A stretch of DNA of 31,708 bases, taken from contig JAABQU010000122.1 of assembly GCA_011391285.1 (NCBI GenBank), positions 1-31,708 of the forward strand. Reading direction: 5' to 3'. A program made the translations under genes and the position numbers. This document shows, piece after piece, positions 9,479-21,583 of the stretch. Under the pieces are notes generated by a model, which saw only the letters and a program-made list of their open reading frames with translations, had not been told where the DNA came from and ran no database searches. The stretch is from Thiobacillus sp. GTDB taxonomy: Bacteria; Pseudomonadota; Gammaproteobacteria; Burkholderiales; Thiobacillaceae. The stretch's first letter is position 1. Each line of letters starts with the position of its first letter.

Positions 9479-10366
9479 TTACTTGCTCTTGGCCGCGATC
9501 ATGTCCTGAATGATCGGCGCCAGGATCAGTTCCATGGCGAAGCCCATCTTGGCGCCCGGCACCACGATGGTGTTGCGGCGCGACATGAAGGAGTTCGGGA
9601 TCATGTTCAAGAGGTAGGGGAAGTCGACACCCTTCGGCTCGCGGAAGCGGATCACGATGAAGCTTTCGTCCGGCGTCGGGATGTCGCGCGTGATGAAGGG
9701 GTTGGAGGTGTCGACGGTGGACACACGCTGGAAGTTGATGTCGGTGCGCGAGAACTGCGGGGTGATGTAGTTCACATAGTCCGGCATGCGGCGCAGGATG
9801 GTGTCGACGATGACGTCGGCGGAATAGCCGCGCTCGGCGCCGTCGCGGTGGATCTTCTGGATCCACTCGAGGTTGACGATGGGCACCACGCCGATGCCGA
9901 GGTCGACGTGCTTGGAGACGTCGATGTCGTCGGTCTTCACCAGGCCGTGCAGGCCTTCGTAAAACAGCACGTCGGAGCCGGGGGCCACGTCTTCCCACGG
10001 GGTGAATTCACCGGGGTTGAGGCTGGTGTTGAGGCGCTTGTTGTGCTCCGCGGCTTCTTCGTCGCTGTGGATGTAGTAGCGCTTCTTGCCGCCACCGGTC
10101 TTGCCGTAGGTTTCGAACAGTTCAGCCAGCTTGTCGAAGCGGTTGGCGGCAGGGCCGAAGTGGCTGAACGACATGTTGCCTTCGGCTTCGGCCTTTTTCA
10201 CGGCTTCCTTGAACTCGACCCGTGACAGGCCATGGAAGCTGTCGCCTTCGATCACGGCGGCGTTGATCTTTTCACGGAAGAAAATGTGTTCGAACGCGCG
10301 CTTGACGGTGGTGGTGCCGGCGCCGGATGAACCCGTGACCGCAATGACGGGATGCTTCTTGGACAT
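9479..10366 (-). CDS. prk: phosphoribulokinase (class I, proteobacterial type)
   Basis: PRK phosphorylates ribulose 5-phosphate with ATP to ribulose 1,5-bisphosphate, the substrate of RuBisCO in the Calvin cycle. The 295-residue product begins MSKKHPVIAVTGSSGAGTTT, with the P-loop at about 12-19. It continues EGDSFHGLSR, FSHFGPAANRFD, LFYEGLHGL and RRMPDYVNYITPQFSRTDINFQR, all typical of the octameric, NADH-responsive bacterial class. Length is usual (about 290). The ATG at 10366 has a GGGAG site 8 bases upstream. An upstream ATG at 10414 was rejected. No RuBisCO or other cbb gene is adjacent. Some non-autotrophs carry a PRK-like protein (PrkB), so autotrophy is strongly suggested but not proved. 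Confidence 0.92.
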   Translation of the reverse strand: MSKKHPVIAVTGSSGAGTTTVKRAFEHIFFREKINAAVIEGDSFHGLSRVEFKEAVKKAEAEGNMSFSHFGPAANRFDKLAELFETYGKTGGGKKRYYIHSDEEAAEHNKRLNTSLNPGEFTPWEDVAPGSDVLFYEGLHGLVKTDDIDVSKHVDLGIGVVPIVNLEWIQKIHRDGAERGYSADVIVDTILRRMPDYVNYITPQFSRTDINFQRVSTVDTSNPFITRDIPTPDESFIVIRFREPKGVDFPYLLNMIPNSFMSRRNTIVVPGAKMGFAMELILAPIIQDMIAAKSK

Positions 10367-10412
10367 GCTGGGACTCCCTGAAGGATAGGTAGAAATTGTG
10401 CGAAAACGACGC

Positions 10413-10442
10413 ATTTTACCTGCGCGGGGCAGGGCTTGTCAC
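10413..10442 (-). promoter_or_regulatory. candidate sigma-70 promoter for prk
   Basis: Read on the minus strand, GTGACA (10442-10437) and TAAAAT (10418-10413) are separated by 18 bases. This gives 5 of 6 matches to each consensus hexamer. Transcription would start near 10406, leaving a leader of about 40 bases before the prk ATG. Confidence 0.45.
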
Positions 10443-10471
10443 CCGCACGCGGAAGCCCCGGCCGGCCGGCC

Positions 10472-10963
10472 CTACAGGGCGAATTCCAGTCGTTCTTCCA
10501 CTTTTTGCAAAGCGGCGGCAGCGCAGGCGCGGTCCTTGTCGCCACCGGGGGCGCCCGATACGCCCACCGCACCAATCAGGCTGCCGGCGGCGCGGATCGG
10601 CAGGGCGCCGTCCATCACGATGAGGCCATTGATGTGGTTGAGTTCGGGGCGGATGTCGGCGCGGGCGGCGCGGAATTCGCCGGAATCGCTGCCGGACATG
10701 ATGGCCATGCCGGCCTTGCGCTCGGCGATTTCCAGGGTGTGGCGCGCCGCCAGCGTGTCGCGCATCGCCACCTGCAGGTTGCCGGCGCGATCGATCACCA
10801 CGGCTGAAACGTTGTAGCCGTCCTTGCGGCAGGCCTCGACAGCGGCCATCGCGATGTCGCGTGCCAGTTCCATCCCGATCTGCTTGACCGGCAGGATGTC
10901 GGGCTGGGCGGCAAGCGCGGGCTGGGATGCGGCCAGCAGGACGAGCGGAAGCAAGGTTTTCAT
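10472..10963 (-). CDS. exported GlcG/HbpS-family protein
   Basis: The 163-residue product has a signal peptide (MKTLLPLVLLAASQPALA, cleavage near residue 19). The rest is a GlcG/HbpS domain with AAVEACRKDGYNVSAVVIDRAG, LAARHTLEIAERKA and GALPIRAAGSLIGAVGVSGAPGGDKD. Characterised relatives are the haem-binding HbpS of Streptomyces and GlcG of the glycolate locus. Ligand binding here is inferred only. The ATG at 10963 has a near-perfect AAGGAGAT ribosome binding site, so the longer frame starting at 11011 is rejected. It lies upstream of prk in the same direction, with 105 bases between them. A function in haem or small-ligand capture is plausible but unproven. Confidence 0.82.
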   Translation of the reverse strand: MKTLLPLVLLAASQPALAAQPDILPVKQIGMELARDIAMAAVEACRKDGYNVSAVVIDRAGNLQVAMRDTLAARHTLEIAERKAGMAIMSGSDSGEFRAARADIRPELNHINGLIVMDGALPIRAAGSLIGAVGVSGAPGGDKDRACAAAALQKVEERLEFAL

Positions 10964-11062
10964 GTGATCTCCTTCTCGGGTTGTAGAGAGGCTACCGACC
11001 CGGGTGGACATTGAGCGTTCCCGGCAGACCGCTCAGGCAAGCGGGCCGCGCCGGCCGGGCGG

Positions 11063-11068
11063 TATAAT
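11063..11068 (+). promoter_or_regulatory. TATAAT -10 element upstream of leuS
   Basis: A perfect TATAAT lies 29 bases before the leuS ATG in an otherwise very GC-rich stretch. No convincing -35 hexamer is found 16-18 bases upstream. It is the likely start of the ten-gene cluster transcript. Confidence 0.5.
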
Positions 11069-11085
11069 CGCGAGCTTGATTCTAA

Positions 11086-14215
<3,130 letters not shown>

Positions 14216-14219
<4 letters not shown>

Positions 14220-15244
14220 ACATCCTCGCCGACCGTCTGCCCGACCAGCTCGCACGGGGCCTCGCCCCGCTCTATGTGGTGGTGGGCGACGAACCGCTGG
14301 CGGCGCAGGAGGCAGCCGACGCCATCCGTGCGGCGGCGCGCGCCGCCGGCCACAGCGAACGCACCGTCCATACCGTGCAGGGGCGCTACAACTGGCAGGG
14401 CATCTTCGCCAGCGGCGACAACTTCTCACTGTTTGCCGAGCGTCGCCTGACCGAAATCCGCATCCCGTCCGGCAAGCCTGGCGTCGACGGCGCCAAGGCA
14501 CTGGAGGCCTATGCTTCCCGGCTACCTGAAGACACCCTCACGCTCATCAGCCTGCCGGGGCTGGAATGGAAAGCCATGCAAAGCCGCTGGTTCGCCGCGC
14601 TGGCCAAAAGTGGCGTGGTGGTCGAGGCCAAGCCCATCGACCGCGCCGCACTGCCCGGCTGGATCGAGCGGCGGCTGGCCCGGCAGGGCCTGAAGGCCGA
14701 CCGCGATGCACTGCAGTTTCTGGCTGACCAGGTCGAAGGCAACCTGCTTGCGGCGCAGCAGGAAATCGACAAGCTCGCGCTGCTGCTGCCGCCGGGAAGC
14801 GTGACGCTGGCTGACGTCGAGCACGCCGTGGTCGACGTCAGTCGGCTGGAAGCCGATGCGCTGCAGGACGCGCTGTATGCCGGCAATGGCGCACGTTTTG
14901 CGCAAATCGTGACCGATCTCAGGGATGCGGGCGAAGCGGTGCCGGCGATCCTGTGGCAGGTGAGCTCGGCGGTGGGTCTGTTGCTCAGGCTAAAATTGGC
15001 CGTGGCCCAGGGCGAGAGCCTGCCCGCCGTGATGCGCACGCTGTGGGGACGCGACAAGCAGCGCGTGCCGCAGATCGAGCGGGCGCTCAAGCGACTGAGC
15101 CTGGAAAAAATCGAAAGCGCGCTGGCCGACCTGGCTTTGATCGATCGCCAGGCCAAAGGGCTGGAGCGGGTGGGTGATCCCTGGGACACGCTGCTGCGCA
15201 TGGGCATGACGCTGGCGGAACCGGTAGGCAATGGAAAAAGATGA
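14216..15244 (+). CDS. holA: DNA polymerase III delta subunit
   Basis: HolA is the wrench of the clamp loader: it opens the beta sliding clamp so that it can encircle DNA. The 342-residue protein (E. coli 343) has the fold order expected: [21 protein letters not shown] (degenerate AAA+ domain), [26 protein letters not shown], a [27 protein letters not shown] helical region and a C-terminal collar domain. Translation starts with TTG at 14216, overlapping the lptE stop as TTGA. No better start is seen close by. The 3' end overlaps proA by four bases. Confidence 0.93.
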
Positions 15245-16521
15245 TGGACATTAAAAGCTACATGCAGACGGTGGGAAAACAGGCGCGCGAAGCCTCGCGT
15301 GCGATTGCCCGCGCCGACACCAACCAGAAAAACCGCGCGTTGCTGGCGATGGCTGCGGCCATCCGGCGCGACGCCGCCACGCTGCTCGAAGCCAATGCGC
15401 GCGACATGGCGCATGCTCGTGCCAGCGGGCTCGATGCCGCGTTGCTCGACCGCCTGCAAATCAATGAAAAAGCAGTGGCCGGGATGGCCGAAGGCCTGGA
15501 GCAGATTGCCGCGCTGCCCGACCCGGTCGGTGAAATCGACGGCCTCAAGTACCGCCCCTCCGGCATCCAGGTCGGCAAGATGCGGGTGCCGCTCGGCGTC
15601 ATCGGCATCATCTACGAAGCGCGTCCCAACGTCACCGCGGACGCCGCCGGCCTGTGCCTGAAATCCGGCAACGCGGCGATCCTGCGCGGCGGCTCCGAGG
15701 CGCTGCACTCCAACCAGGCCATCGCCGGCTGCGTGCGCGAAGGGCTGGAAGTCGCCGGGCTGCCCGCAACCGTGGTGCAGGTGATCGAAACCACCGACCG
15801 CGCCGCGGTGGGTGAACTCATCACCATGAAGGACTACGTCGACGTGATCGTGCCGCGCGGCGGCAAGGGGCTGATCGAGCGCATCACCGGCGAGGCACGG
15901 GTGCCGGTGATCAAGCACCTGCACGGCAACTGCCACGTCTACGTGGACGACCGCGCTGACCTCGCCAAGGCGCTGAAGATCGTCGAGAACGCCAAGACGC
16001 AGCGCTACGGCACCTGCAACACCACGGAATCGCTGCTGGTGGCACGCGGCGTCGCTGCCGCCGCACTGCCGGAGATCGGCAGGATGCTGGCCGGCAAGGG
16101 CGTGGAAATGCGCTGCTGCCCGGAGGCGCTGGCGATACTCAAGGGCGCCGGCATCGCCGCGGACAAGCTGAAGGCCGCGGTGGAAGCCGATTGGACCGAG
16201 GAATATCTCGGCCCCATCATCGCGGTCAAGGTGGTCGACGACATCGAAGCCGCGATGACCCACATCAACACTCACGGCTCGCAGCACACCGACGCCATCG
16301 TCACCGAGGACTACGGCCGCGCGCGCCGCTTCCTGCGCGAGGTCGATTCGGCCAGCGTCGTGGTGAACGCTTCGACCCGCTTTGCCGATGGCTTCGAATA
16401 CGGCCTCGGCGCCGAGATCGGGATTTCCACCGACAAGATCCACGCGCGCGGCCCGGTCGGGCTGGAGGGCCTCACCAGCCAGAAATGGGTGGTGCTGGGG
16501 GATGGCCACGTGCGCGGCTGA
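15241..16521 (+). CDS. proA: gamma-glutamyl phosphate reductase
   Basis: ProA reduces gamma-glutamyl phosphate with NADPH to glutamate semialdehyde, the second step of proline synthesis. The 426-residue enzyme of the aldehyde dehydrogenase superfamily has [36 protein letters not shown], and the catalytic YGTCNTTES (Cys259). The C-terminus has [26 protein letters not shown] and [12 protein letters not shown]. Length is normal. ATG 15241 overlaps the holA stop (ATGA), and a second ATG follows at 15244. proB is not in the window. Confidence 0.96.
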   Translation: MMDIKSYMQTVGKQAREASRAIARADTNQKNRALLAMAAAIRRDAATLLEANARDMAHARASGLDAALLDRLQINEKAVAGMAEGLEQIAALPDPVGEIDGLKYRPSGIQVGKMRVPLGVIGIIYEARPNVTADAAGLCLKSGNAAILRGGSEALHSNQAIAGCVREGLEVAGLPATVVQVIETTDRAAVGELITMKDYVDVIVPRGGKGLIERITGEARVPVIKHLHGNCHVYVDDRADLAKALKIVENAKTQRYGTCNTTESLLVARGVAAAALPEIGRMLAGKGVEMRCCPEALAILKGAGIAADKLKAAVEADWTEEYLGPIIAVKVVDDIEAAMTHINTHGSQHTDAIVTEDYGRARRFLREVDSASVVVNASTRFADGFEYGLGAEIGISTDKIHARGPVGLEGLTSQKWVVLGDGHVRG

Positions 16522-16524
16522 TCG

Positions 16525-17181
16525 ATGCAAGCCATCGGCCTCTTCGGCGGCACCTTCGACCCCATTCACTTCGGCCATCTGCGGCTAGCCGAGGAGATGG
16601 CCGAGGCGGTCGGGCTGGAACGGGTGCTGTTCATCCCCGCCGGGCAGCCACCGCACCGCGGAGCGCCGCGCACTGAGGCGGCCCACCGGCTGGAAATGGT
16701 GCGCCGCGCGATTGCCGGCAACCCGCACTTTGCCGCGGATGGGCGCGAAGTGATGAGCCCGCGCCCGAGCTACACCGTCGACACGCTGACCGCGCTGCGT
16801 GCAGAATTGGGCAAGGAACAACCGCTGTGGCTGCTGTTGGGCGCGGATGCGTTTTTGGAACTGCCGACTTGGCACGAATGGCCGCAGCTGTTCGAGTTGG
16901 CGAACATTGCGGTGGCCGCGCGGCCCGGTTCGCGGGCGCTGCGATCCAATGATTTGAAGGATCCGCTGAGAAGCGAAGTATTGAAACGGCAGGTGGCCAG
17001 CAGTGCGGCTGCCGGCCCCGCGGGATCGGTGCAGCTGCGGCAGATGACGCCGCTGGACATTTCGGCCACCGCCATCCGCGATACCCTGGCCCGGCACGGC
17101 AGCGCGCGTTATCTGCTGCCCGACGCCGTGCTCGACTACATTCACGAACACCAACTGTATATACACACTCATGAACATTGA
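16525..17181 (+). CDS. nadD: nicotinate-nucleotide adenylyltransferase
   Basis: NadD joins nicotinate mononucleotide to AMP, forming deamido-NAD in NAD synthesis. The 218-residue product starts with the nucleotidyltransferase motif GLFGGTFDPIHFGHLRLAEE (HFGH). It has MSPRPSYTVDTLTALR and LLLGADAFLELPTWHEWPQL, and the substrate-binding ISATAIRDTLARHGSARYLLP near the C-terminus. It starts three bases after proA and overlaps rsfS by 11 bases. The neighbour rsfS is its usual partner in bacteria. Confidence 0.95.
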   Translation: MQAIGLFGGTFDPIHFGHLRLAEEMAEAVGLERVLFIPAGQPPHRGAPRTEAAHRLEMVRRAIAGNPHFAADGREVMSPRPSYTVDTLTALRAELGKEQPLWLLLGADAFLELPTWHEWPQLFELANIAVAARPGSRALRSNDLKDPLRSEVLKRQVASSAAAGPAGSVQLRQMTPLDISATAIRDTLARHGSARYLLPDAVLDYIHEHQLYIHTHEH

Positions 17182-17530
17182 AGACAAAATCAAACTGATC
17201 GTCGCCGCCCTTGAAGACATCAAGGCGCAAGACATCACCGTGATCGACACCGGCAAGCTCACCTCGCTGTTCGAGCGCATGGTGATCGCCACCGGAACGT
17301 CCAACCGCCAGACCCGCTCGATTGCCGACAATGTGCGCGTCAAGCTGAAGGAAGCCGGCGCCTACGTCGGCAACACCGAGGGCGAAGAAACCGGAGACTG
17401 GGTGCTGCTCGACCTCGGAGACGCGATCGTCCATGTGATGCTGCCCGCCGTGCGCACGCACTACAACCTGGAGGAACTGTGGGGTGCGGCCGAAGCGGCG
17501 CGCGCCCGCCACATCCAGGCTGACCACTGA
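17171..17530 (+). CDS. rsfS: ribosomal silencing factor RsfS
   Basis: RsfS (DUF143, Iojap family) binds ribosomal protein uL14 and blocks subunit joining in starvation or stationary phase. The 119-residue protein contains AALEDIKAQDITVIDTGKLTS, ATGTSNRQTRSIADNV, EGEETGDWVLLDLGDAIVHVM and YNLEELWGAA, all hallmark segments. It overlaps nadD by 11 bases and ends directly before rlmH, a common order (nadD-rsfS-rlmH). Confidence 0.95.
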   Translation: MNIEDKIKLIVAALEDIKAQDITVIDTGKLTSLFERMVIATGTSNRQTRSIADNVRVKLKEAGAYVGNTEGEETGDWVLLDLGDAIVHVMLPAVRTHYNLEELWGAAEAARARHIQADH

Positions 17531-18001
17531 TTGAAACTGCACCTGATCGCCGTCGGCCACAAAATGCCCGGCTGGATCAGTGCGGGTTACGACGACTATG
17601 CGCGTCGCATGCCGCCTGATCTGCCGCTGCTGCTGACGGAGATCAAGCCGGGTCACCGCGTGGCCGGTGAAGACGGCACGCGGGCGCGGCAGCTGGAAGC
17701 CGAGCGCATCCTCGCCGCGCTGCCCGCAGGCTGCGTGCCGGTGGTGCTCGATGAACGCGGCACGCAGGCGACCACGCGCGAACTGGCGTCATGGCTGCAA
17801 GGCTGGATGGATGAGGGCGTGTCGCCTGCCTTCGTCATCGGCGGGGCAGACGGCCTCGACGACAGTGTCAAGGCGCGTGCCGGAAAGCTGCTGGGCCTGT
17901 CAAGGCTGACCCTGCCGCATGCCTTGGCACGCGTGATGTTGGTCGAGCAGTTGTATCGTTCCGTCTGTATTATCAAGGGGCACCCCTACCACCGGGATTG
18001 A
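17531..18001 (+). CDS. rlmH: 23S rRNA (pseudouridine1915-N3)-methyltransferase RlmH
   Basis: RlmH is a SPOUT-class dimeric enzyme that methylates pseudouridine 1915 of helix 69 in 23S rRNA, on assembled 70S ribosomes. The 156-residue product begins [14 protein letters not shown] and has [20 protein letters not shown] (knot and SAM site), [21 protein letters not shown] and the C-terminal KGHPYHRD. The start codon is TTG at 17531, adjoining the rsfS TGA stop with no gap. Confidence 0.95.
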   Translation: MKLHLIAVGHKMPGWISAGYDDYARRMPPDLPLLLTEIKPGHRVAGEDGTRARQLEAERILAALPAGCVPVVLDERGTQATTRELASWLQGWMDEGVSPAFVIGGADGLDDSVKARAGKLLGLSRLTLPHALARVMLVEQLYRSVCIIKGHPYHRD

Positions 18002-18017
18002 GGAGCATCACAAGAAC

Positions 18018-18629
18018 ATGCTGGTTGATAAACGCATCTACCTCGCTTCGCAATCGCCGCGGCGTCGAGAACTGCTGAAGCAGATCGGCGTCGCCTTCGA
18101 CGTGCTGCCGCTGCGCGCCGTGGCCGGCCGCATGGATGTGATCGAAGTGCCCCGAGACGGCGAGTCCGCGCCCGATTTCGCGCAACGCATGGCGGCTGAA
18201 AAAGCGGCCTGCGGCTGGCGTGCGGTTGATATGCGTCACCTGTTGCGCTTTCCGGTGCTGGGTGCCGATACCGTGGTCGAACTGGACGGTGCCATCCTGG
18301 GCAAGCCGATCGATCGGCAGGATGCCGCAGCCATGCTGGCGCGCCTGTCCGGCTGCGTGCATCAGGTGCACACCGCGGTGGCCGTGCAGCATGACGACCG
18401 GATGGAAATGCGTCTTTCGTCCAGCCAGGTCCTGTTTGCCACGCTGGATAGCACCGCCATCTCGCGCTACCTGGAAAGCGGCGAATACCTCGGCAAGGCG
18501 GGTGCGTACGCCATCCAGGGGCGCGCCGGCGCATTTGTCGAGCATATCGAGGGGAGCTACAGCGGTGTCATGGGTTTGCCGTTATATGACACTGCCGTTT
18601 TATTGAGATCCTTCGGTCTGACAGTCTGA
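18018..18629 (+). CDS. Maf-family nucleoside triphosphate pyrophosphatase
   Basis: Maf proteins hydrolyse canonical or modified NTPs to monophosphates, cleaning the nucleotide pool; some also affect septum formation. The 203-residue protein starts with [17 protein letters not shown] (phosphate-binding) and has [16 protein letters not shown], the catalytic aspartate region. The C-terminal [34 protein letters not shown] closes the active site. The pattern fits the YhdE-type (dTTP/UTP) subgroup better than YceF, although substrate cannot be assigned. A GGAG lies 12 bases before the ATG. It sits between rlmH and rng, as in many betaproteobacteria. Confidence 0.9.
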   Translation: MLVDKRIYLASQSPRRRELLKQIGVAFDVLPLRAVAGRMDVIEVPRDGESAPDFAQRMAAEKAACGWRAVDMRHLLRFPVLGADTVVELDGAILGKPIDRQDAAAMLARLSGCVHQVHTAVAVQHDDRMEMRLSSSQVLFATLDSTAISRYLESGEYLGKAGAYAIQGRAGAFVEHIEGSYSGVMGLPLYDTAVLLRSFGLTV

Positions 18630-18649
18630 GTGCTGTTGGACCTGCCATC

Positions 18650-20101
18650 ATGAGCGAAGAAATCCTCGTCAACGTCACCCCGCAGGAAACCCGCGTCGCC
18701 GTGCTGCACCTGGGCGCGGTGCAGGAACTGCACATCGAGCGCGCGCAGTGCCGCGGACTGGTGAGCAACATCTACATGGGGCGCGTGGTGCGTGTGTTGC
18801 CGGGCATGCAATCGGCCTTTATCGACATTGGCCTCGAGCGCGCGGCCTTCCTGCACGTCGCCGACATCTGGGAAGAACGCCACGGCAGCGAGCCCGAGCG
18901 GCCGATCGAGCAGGTCCTGCATGAAGGCCAGAGCCTGATGGTGCAGGTGATCAAGGACCCGATCGGCACCAAGGGTGCGAGGCTGTCCACCCAGATCAGC
19001 TTCGCCGGGCGCTATCTGGTGTATCTGCCACAGGAATCGCATATCGGCATTTCGCAGAAAATCGAAGGCGAGGAAGAACGCGAACTGCTGCGCCAAAAGC
19101 TGCACCGGCTGATGCCGGAAGATGCGACCGGCGGCTTCATCGTGCGCACCATGGCAGAGACCGCCGAAGACGCCGAAATGCAGGCCGACATCGACTACCT
19201 GCGGCGGCTGTGGAGCAGCATCCAGGCGCGCGGCAACTGTGTCGTGCCGTGCATCCTGTATCAGGATCTCGACCTTTCGTTGCGTGTCCTGCGCGACTTC
19301 GTCAATCGGGACACCACCCGCATCCTTATCGATTCGCGCGAGACCTATCAGCGCATGGCGGAGTTCGCGCAGAACTACACCTCCGCCGTGCTCGACAAAC
19401 TGCAGCACTTCAGCGCCGACCGGCCGCTGTTCGACCTGCATGCCATCGAGGATGAAATCGCCAAGGCGCTGGGACGACGCGTCGACCTGAAATCGGGTGG
19501 CTACGCCATCATCGACCAGACCGAGGCGCTGACGACAGTGGACGTCAACACCGGCGGCTTCGTCGGCGCACGCAACTTCGACGACACCATCTTCAAGACC
19601 AACCTCGAAGCCGCGCAGGCCATTGCGCGCCAGCTGCGCCTGAGGAATCTCGGCGGCATCATCATCATTGACTTCATCGACATGGACAACCCCGAGCACC
19701 AGGAAGCGGTGCTGGCCGAGCTCAGGAAGGCGCTGGCGCGCGACCCCACCCGCTCCACCGTCAGCGGATTCTCGGCGCTGGGACTGGTTGAAATGACGCG
19801 CAAGCGGACACGCGAATCGCTGGCGCACATCCTGTGTGAGACGTGCCCCACCTGCGCCGGACGCGGAGAAATCAAGACCGCGCAGACTGTGTGCTACGAC
19901 GTGCTGCGTGAAATCCTGCGCGAGGCACGCCAGTTCACTGCGCGCGAATACCGCATCGTCGCCGCGCAAAGCGTGATCGACCTCTTTCTCGACGAGGAAT
20001 CTGGCAGCCTCGCCCAGTTGATCGACTTCATCGGAAAGCCGGTGTCGCTGCAGGTCGAAACCACCTACCCGCAGGAACAATACGACATCATTTTGTTGTG
20101 A
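18650..20101 (+). CDS. rng: ribonuclease G
   Basis: RNase G is an endoribonuclease that matures the 5' end of 16S rRNA and degrades some mRNAs. The 483-residue protein (E. coli 489) has an N-terminal S1 RNA-binding domain (GLVSNIYMGRVVRVLPGMQSAFIDIG) and an RNase H-like core. The 5' sensor region and catalytic aspartates sit in LTTVDVNTGGFVGARN and IIIIDFIDMDNPEHQ, and the zinc-link CPTCAGRG is present. The long C-terminal scaffold of RNase E is absent, which makes it RNase G rather than E. No clear ribosome binding site is seen before ATG 18650. The stop overlaps the GTG start of the next gene. Confidence 0.94.
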   Translation: MSEEILVNVTPQETRVAVLHLGAVQELHIERAQCRGLVSNIYMGRVVRVLPGMQSAFIDIGLERAAFLHVADIWEERHGSEPERPIEQVLHEGQSLMVQVIKDPIGTKGARLSTQISFAGRYLVYLPQESHIGISQKIEGEEERELLRQKLHRLMPEDATGGFIVRTMAETAEDAEMQADIDYLRRLWSSIQARGNCVVPCILYQDLDLSLRVLRDFVNRDTTRILIDSRETYQRMAEFAQNYTSAVLDKLQHFSADRPLFDLHAIEDEIAKALGRRVDLKSGGYAIIDQTEALTTVDVNTGGFVGARNFDDTIFKTNLEAAQAIARQLRLRNLGGIIIIDFIDMDNPEHQEAVLAELRKALARDPTRSTVSGFSALGLVEMTRKRTRESLAHILCETCPTCAGRGEIKTAQTVCYDVLREILREARQFTAREYRIVAAQSVIDLFLDEESGSLAQLIDFIGKPVSLQVETTYPQEQYDIILL

Positions 20102-20727
20102 AAACGCTCGCGGCACCGGCGTACTGGGAACCGGCCTGCGCTGAACTCGCCGCAGCCGACCCTGTGATGGCCGCGCTCATTGCACGCTATCCCGATGCCA
20201 TCCTCGCCAACCGCGGCGACCCGTTCCAGACGCTTGCACGCGCCATCGTCGGCCAGCAGATTTCGGTCAAGGCGGCTGACAGCGTATGGGCGCGCTTCGC
20301 CGGCTACGCGCAGACCGTCAGCCCCGAGCACATCGTCACGCTGGAACTCGATGCGCTTGCCGCCTGCGGCCTGTCGCGTCGCAAGGCCGAATACCTCGTC
20401 GACCTCGCGGGCCACTTCGTCGATGGCCGCGTCGAACCGGCGCGCTGGAAAAAAATGCAGGACGAAGCTGTCATCGCCGAACTGGTCGATGTTCGCGGGA
20501 TCGGCCGCTGGACCGCCGAGATGTTCCTCATCTTCAGCCTGCGTCGCCCGGACGTCTGGCCGGTCGACGACATTGGCCTGCAAAAGGCCGTCGCGCTGCA
20601 TTACCTGGGCGGCGAGCGACCGACACCACAAACCCTGCGCCAGCATGGCGAACGTCACGCGCCCTGGCGCACCGTCGCCACCTGGTACCTGTGGCGCAGC
20701 CTGGATCCGGCGGTGGTGCAGTACTGA
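20098..20727 (+). CDS. DNA-3-methyladenine glycosylase (AlkA-like, HhH-GPD superfamily)
   Basis: This base-excision glycosylase of 209 residues has DPFQTLARAIVGQQISVKAAD, a helix-hairpin-helix LVDVRGIGRWTAEMFLIF and the downstream WPVDDIGLQKAV. The second Asp of that last motif (D158) is the expected catalytic residue, as D238 in E. coli AlkA. It would remove alkylated purines from DNA. It is shorter than E. coli AlkA (282), lacking the N-terminal domain, like many bacterial homologues. Start is GTG at 20098, overlapping the rng stop. Its TGA is immediately followed by the xthA stop on the other strand. AP sites that it makes are substrates for that neighbour, a suggestive pairing. Confidence 0.86.
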   Translation: MKTLAAPAYWEPACAELAAADPVMAALIARYPDAILANRGDPFQTLARAIVGQQISVKAADSVWARFAGYAQTVSPEHIVTLELDALAACGLSRRKAEYLVDLAGHFVDGRVEPARWKKMQDEAVIAELVDVRGIGRWTAEMFLIFSLRRPDVWPVDDIGLQKAVALHYLGGERPTPQTLRQHGERHAPWRTVATWYLWRSLDPAVVQY

Positions 20728-21495
20728 TCAAAGCTGGATATCGGCAACCACCGGCGCGTGATCCGACGGCCGTTCCAGCTTGCGCATGTCGCGGTCGATG
20801 GTGGATGAGGTGCAGGCGGCGGCGAGTGGCTCGGACAGCAGAATATGGTCGATCCTGAGGCCGTGGTTGCGGCGGAAGCCCATCATGCGGTAATCCCACC
20901 AACTGAAGCTTTTTTCCGGCTGCTCGAACAGGCGAAAGCTGTCCTTCAGCCCCAGCGCCAATAGTTGGCGAAACTTCTCGCGCTCCGGTTCCGACACAAG
21001 CACAGAGCCTTCCCAAGCCTTCGGGTCGTGCACATCGCGGTCTTCGGGGGCGACGTTGTAGTCGCCGAGCACCGCAAGCTTGGGGTATCGGGACAGTTCG
21101 ACCTTCAGCCACGCGTTCAGCGCGTCGAACCAGCCGAGCTTGTAGGGATATTTGTCGGAATCGAGGCTCTGGCCGTTGGGGCAGTATACGCACACCAGCC
21201 GCACGCCGTCGACGGTGGCGGCAATGACGCGCTTCTGTTCGTCCTCCAGACCTGGGATACCGATCTGCACATCGAGTGGTTCGGCACGGCTGACGATGGC
21301 GACGCCGTTATAGGTCTTCTGGCCGGAAAAAGCGACGCGATAGCCGGCCGCGGCCAGTTCGGCAACCGGGAAATTGTCGTCGGTGAGTTTGGTTTCCTGC
21401 AGGCACACCGCATCGGGCTGGCGGGTGGCGAGAAAGTCCAGCAACTGGGGGAGGCGGACCTTGAGGGAGTTGACGTTCCAGGCGGCGATTTTCAT
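20728..21495 (-). CDS. xthA: exodeoxyribonuclease III
   Basis: This AP endonuclease and 3'-5' exonuclease acts in base excision repair. The 255-residue protein has [26 protein letters not shown] (metal Glu), YNGVAIVSR, the catalytic [15 protein letters not shown] and the C-terminal [10 protein letters not shown] and [10 protein letters not shown]. All match the EEP superfamily, and its length is close to E. coli XthA (268). No Shine-Dalgarno sequence is obvious. The gene converges with the DNA glycosylase with zero gap. An 88-base interval separates it from the secreted glutaredoxin-like gene downstream on the map (upstream in transcription is that region). Confidence 0.94.
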   Translation of the reverse strand: MKIAAWNVNSLKVRLPQLLDFLATRQPDAVCLQETKLTDDNFPVAELAAAGYRVAFSGQKTYNGVAIVSRAEPLDVQIGIPGLEDEQKRVIAATVDGVRLVCVYCPNGQSLDSDKYPYKLGWFDALNAWLKVELSRYPKLAVLGDYNVAPEDRDVHDPKAWEGSVLVSEPEREKFRQLLALGLKDSFRLFEQPEKSFSWWDYRMMGFRRNHGLRIDHILLSEPLAAACTSSTIDRDMRKLERPSDHAPVVADIQL

Positions 21496-21583
21496 GCCGC
21501 CGAGTGTAGCGCATACGACTCCACATGGGCTTTAGGCCATAGTGGATCGGAGTACCCCGCAAAGGGGTATTGAAAAGAATGTT

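Noticed and set aside
10460..10471. GGCCGGCCGGCC palindrome after the GlcG/HbpS-like gene
   Set aside because: It could fold but is only 12 bases of self-complementary GC with no U tract; I do not call it a terminator.
14509..16578. A 689-residue minus-strand open frame opposite holA and proA
   Set aside because: It has no recognisable domain and spans two well-conserved genes on the other strand. GC-rich DNA routinely opens such frames.
21553..21569. TACCCC...GGGGTA inverted repeat between xthA and the secreted glutaredoxin-like gene
   Set aside because: The stem is short (6 bp) with no T run on the relevant strand, so evidence for a terminator is insufficient.
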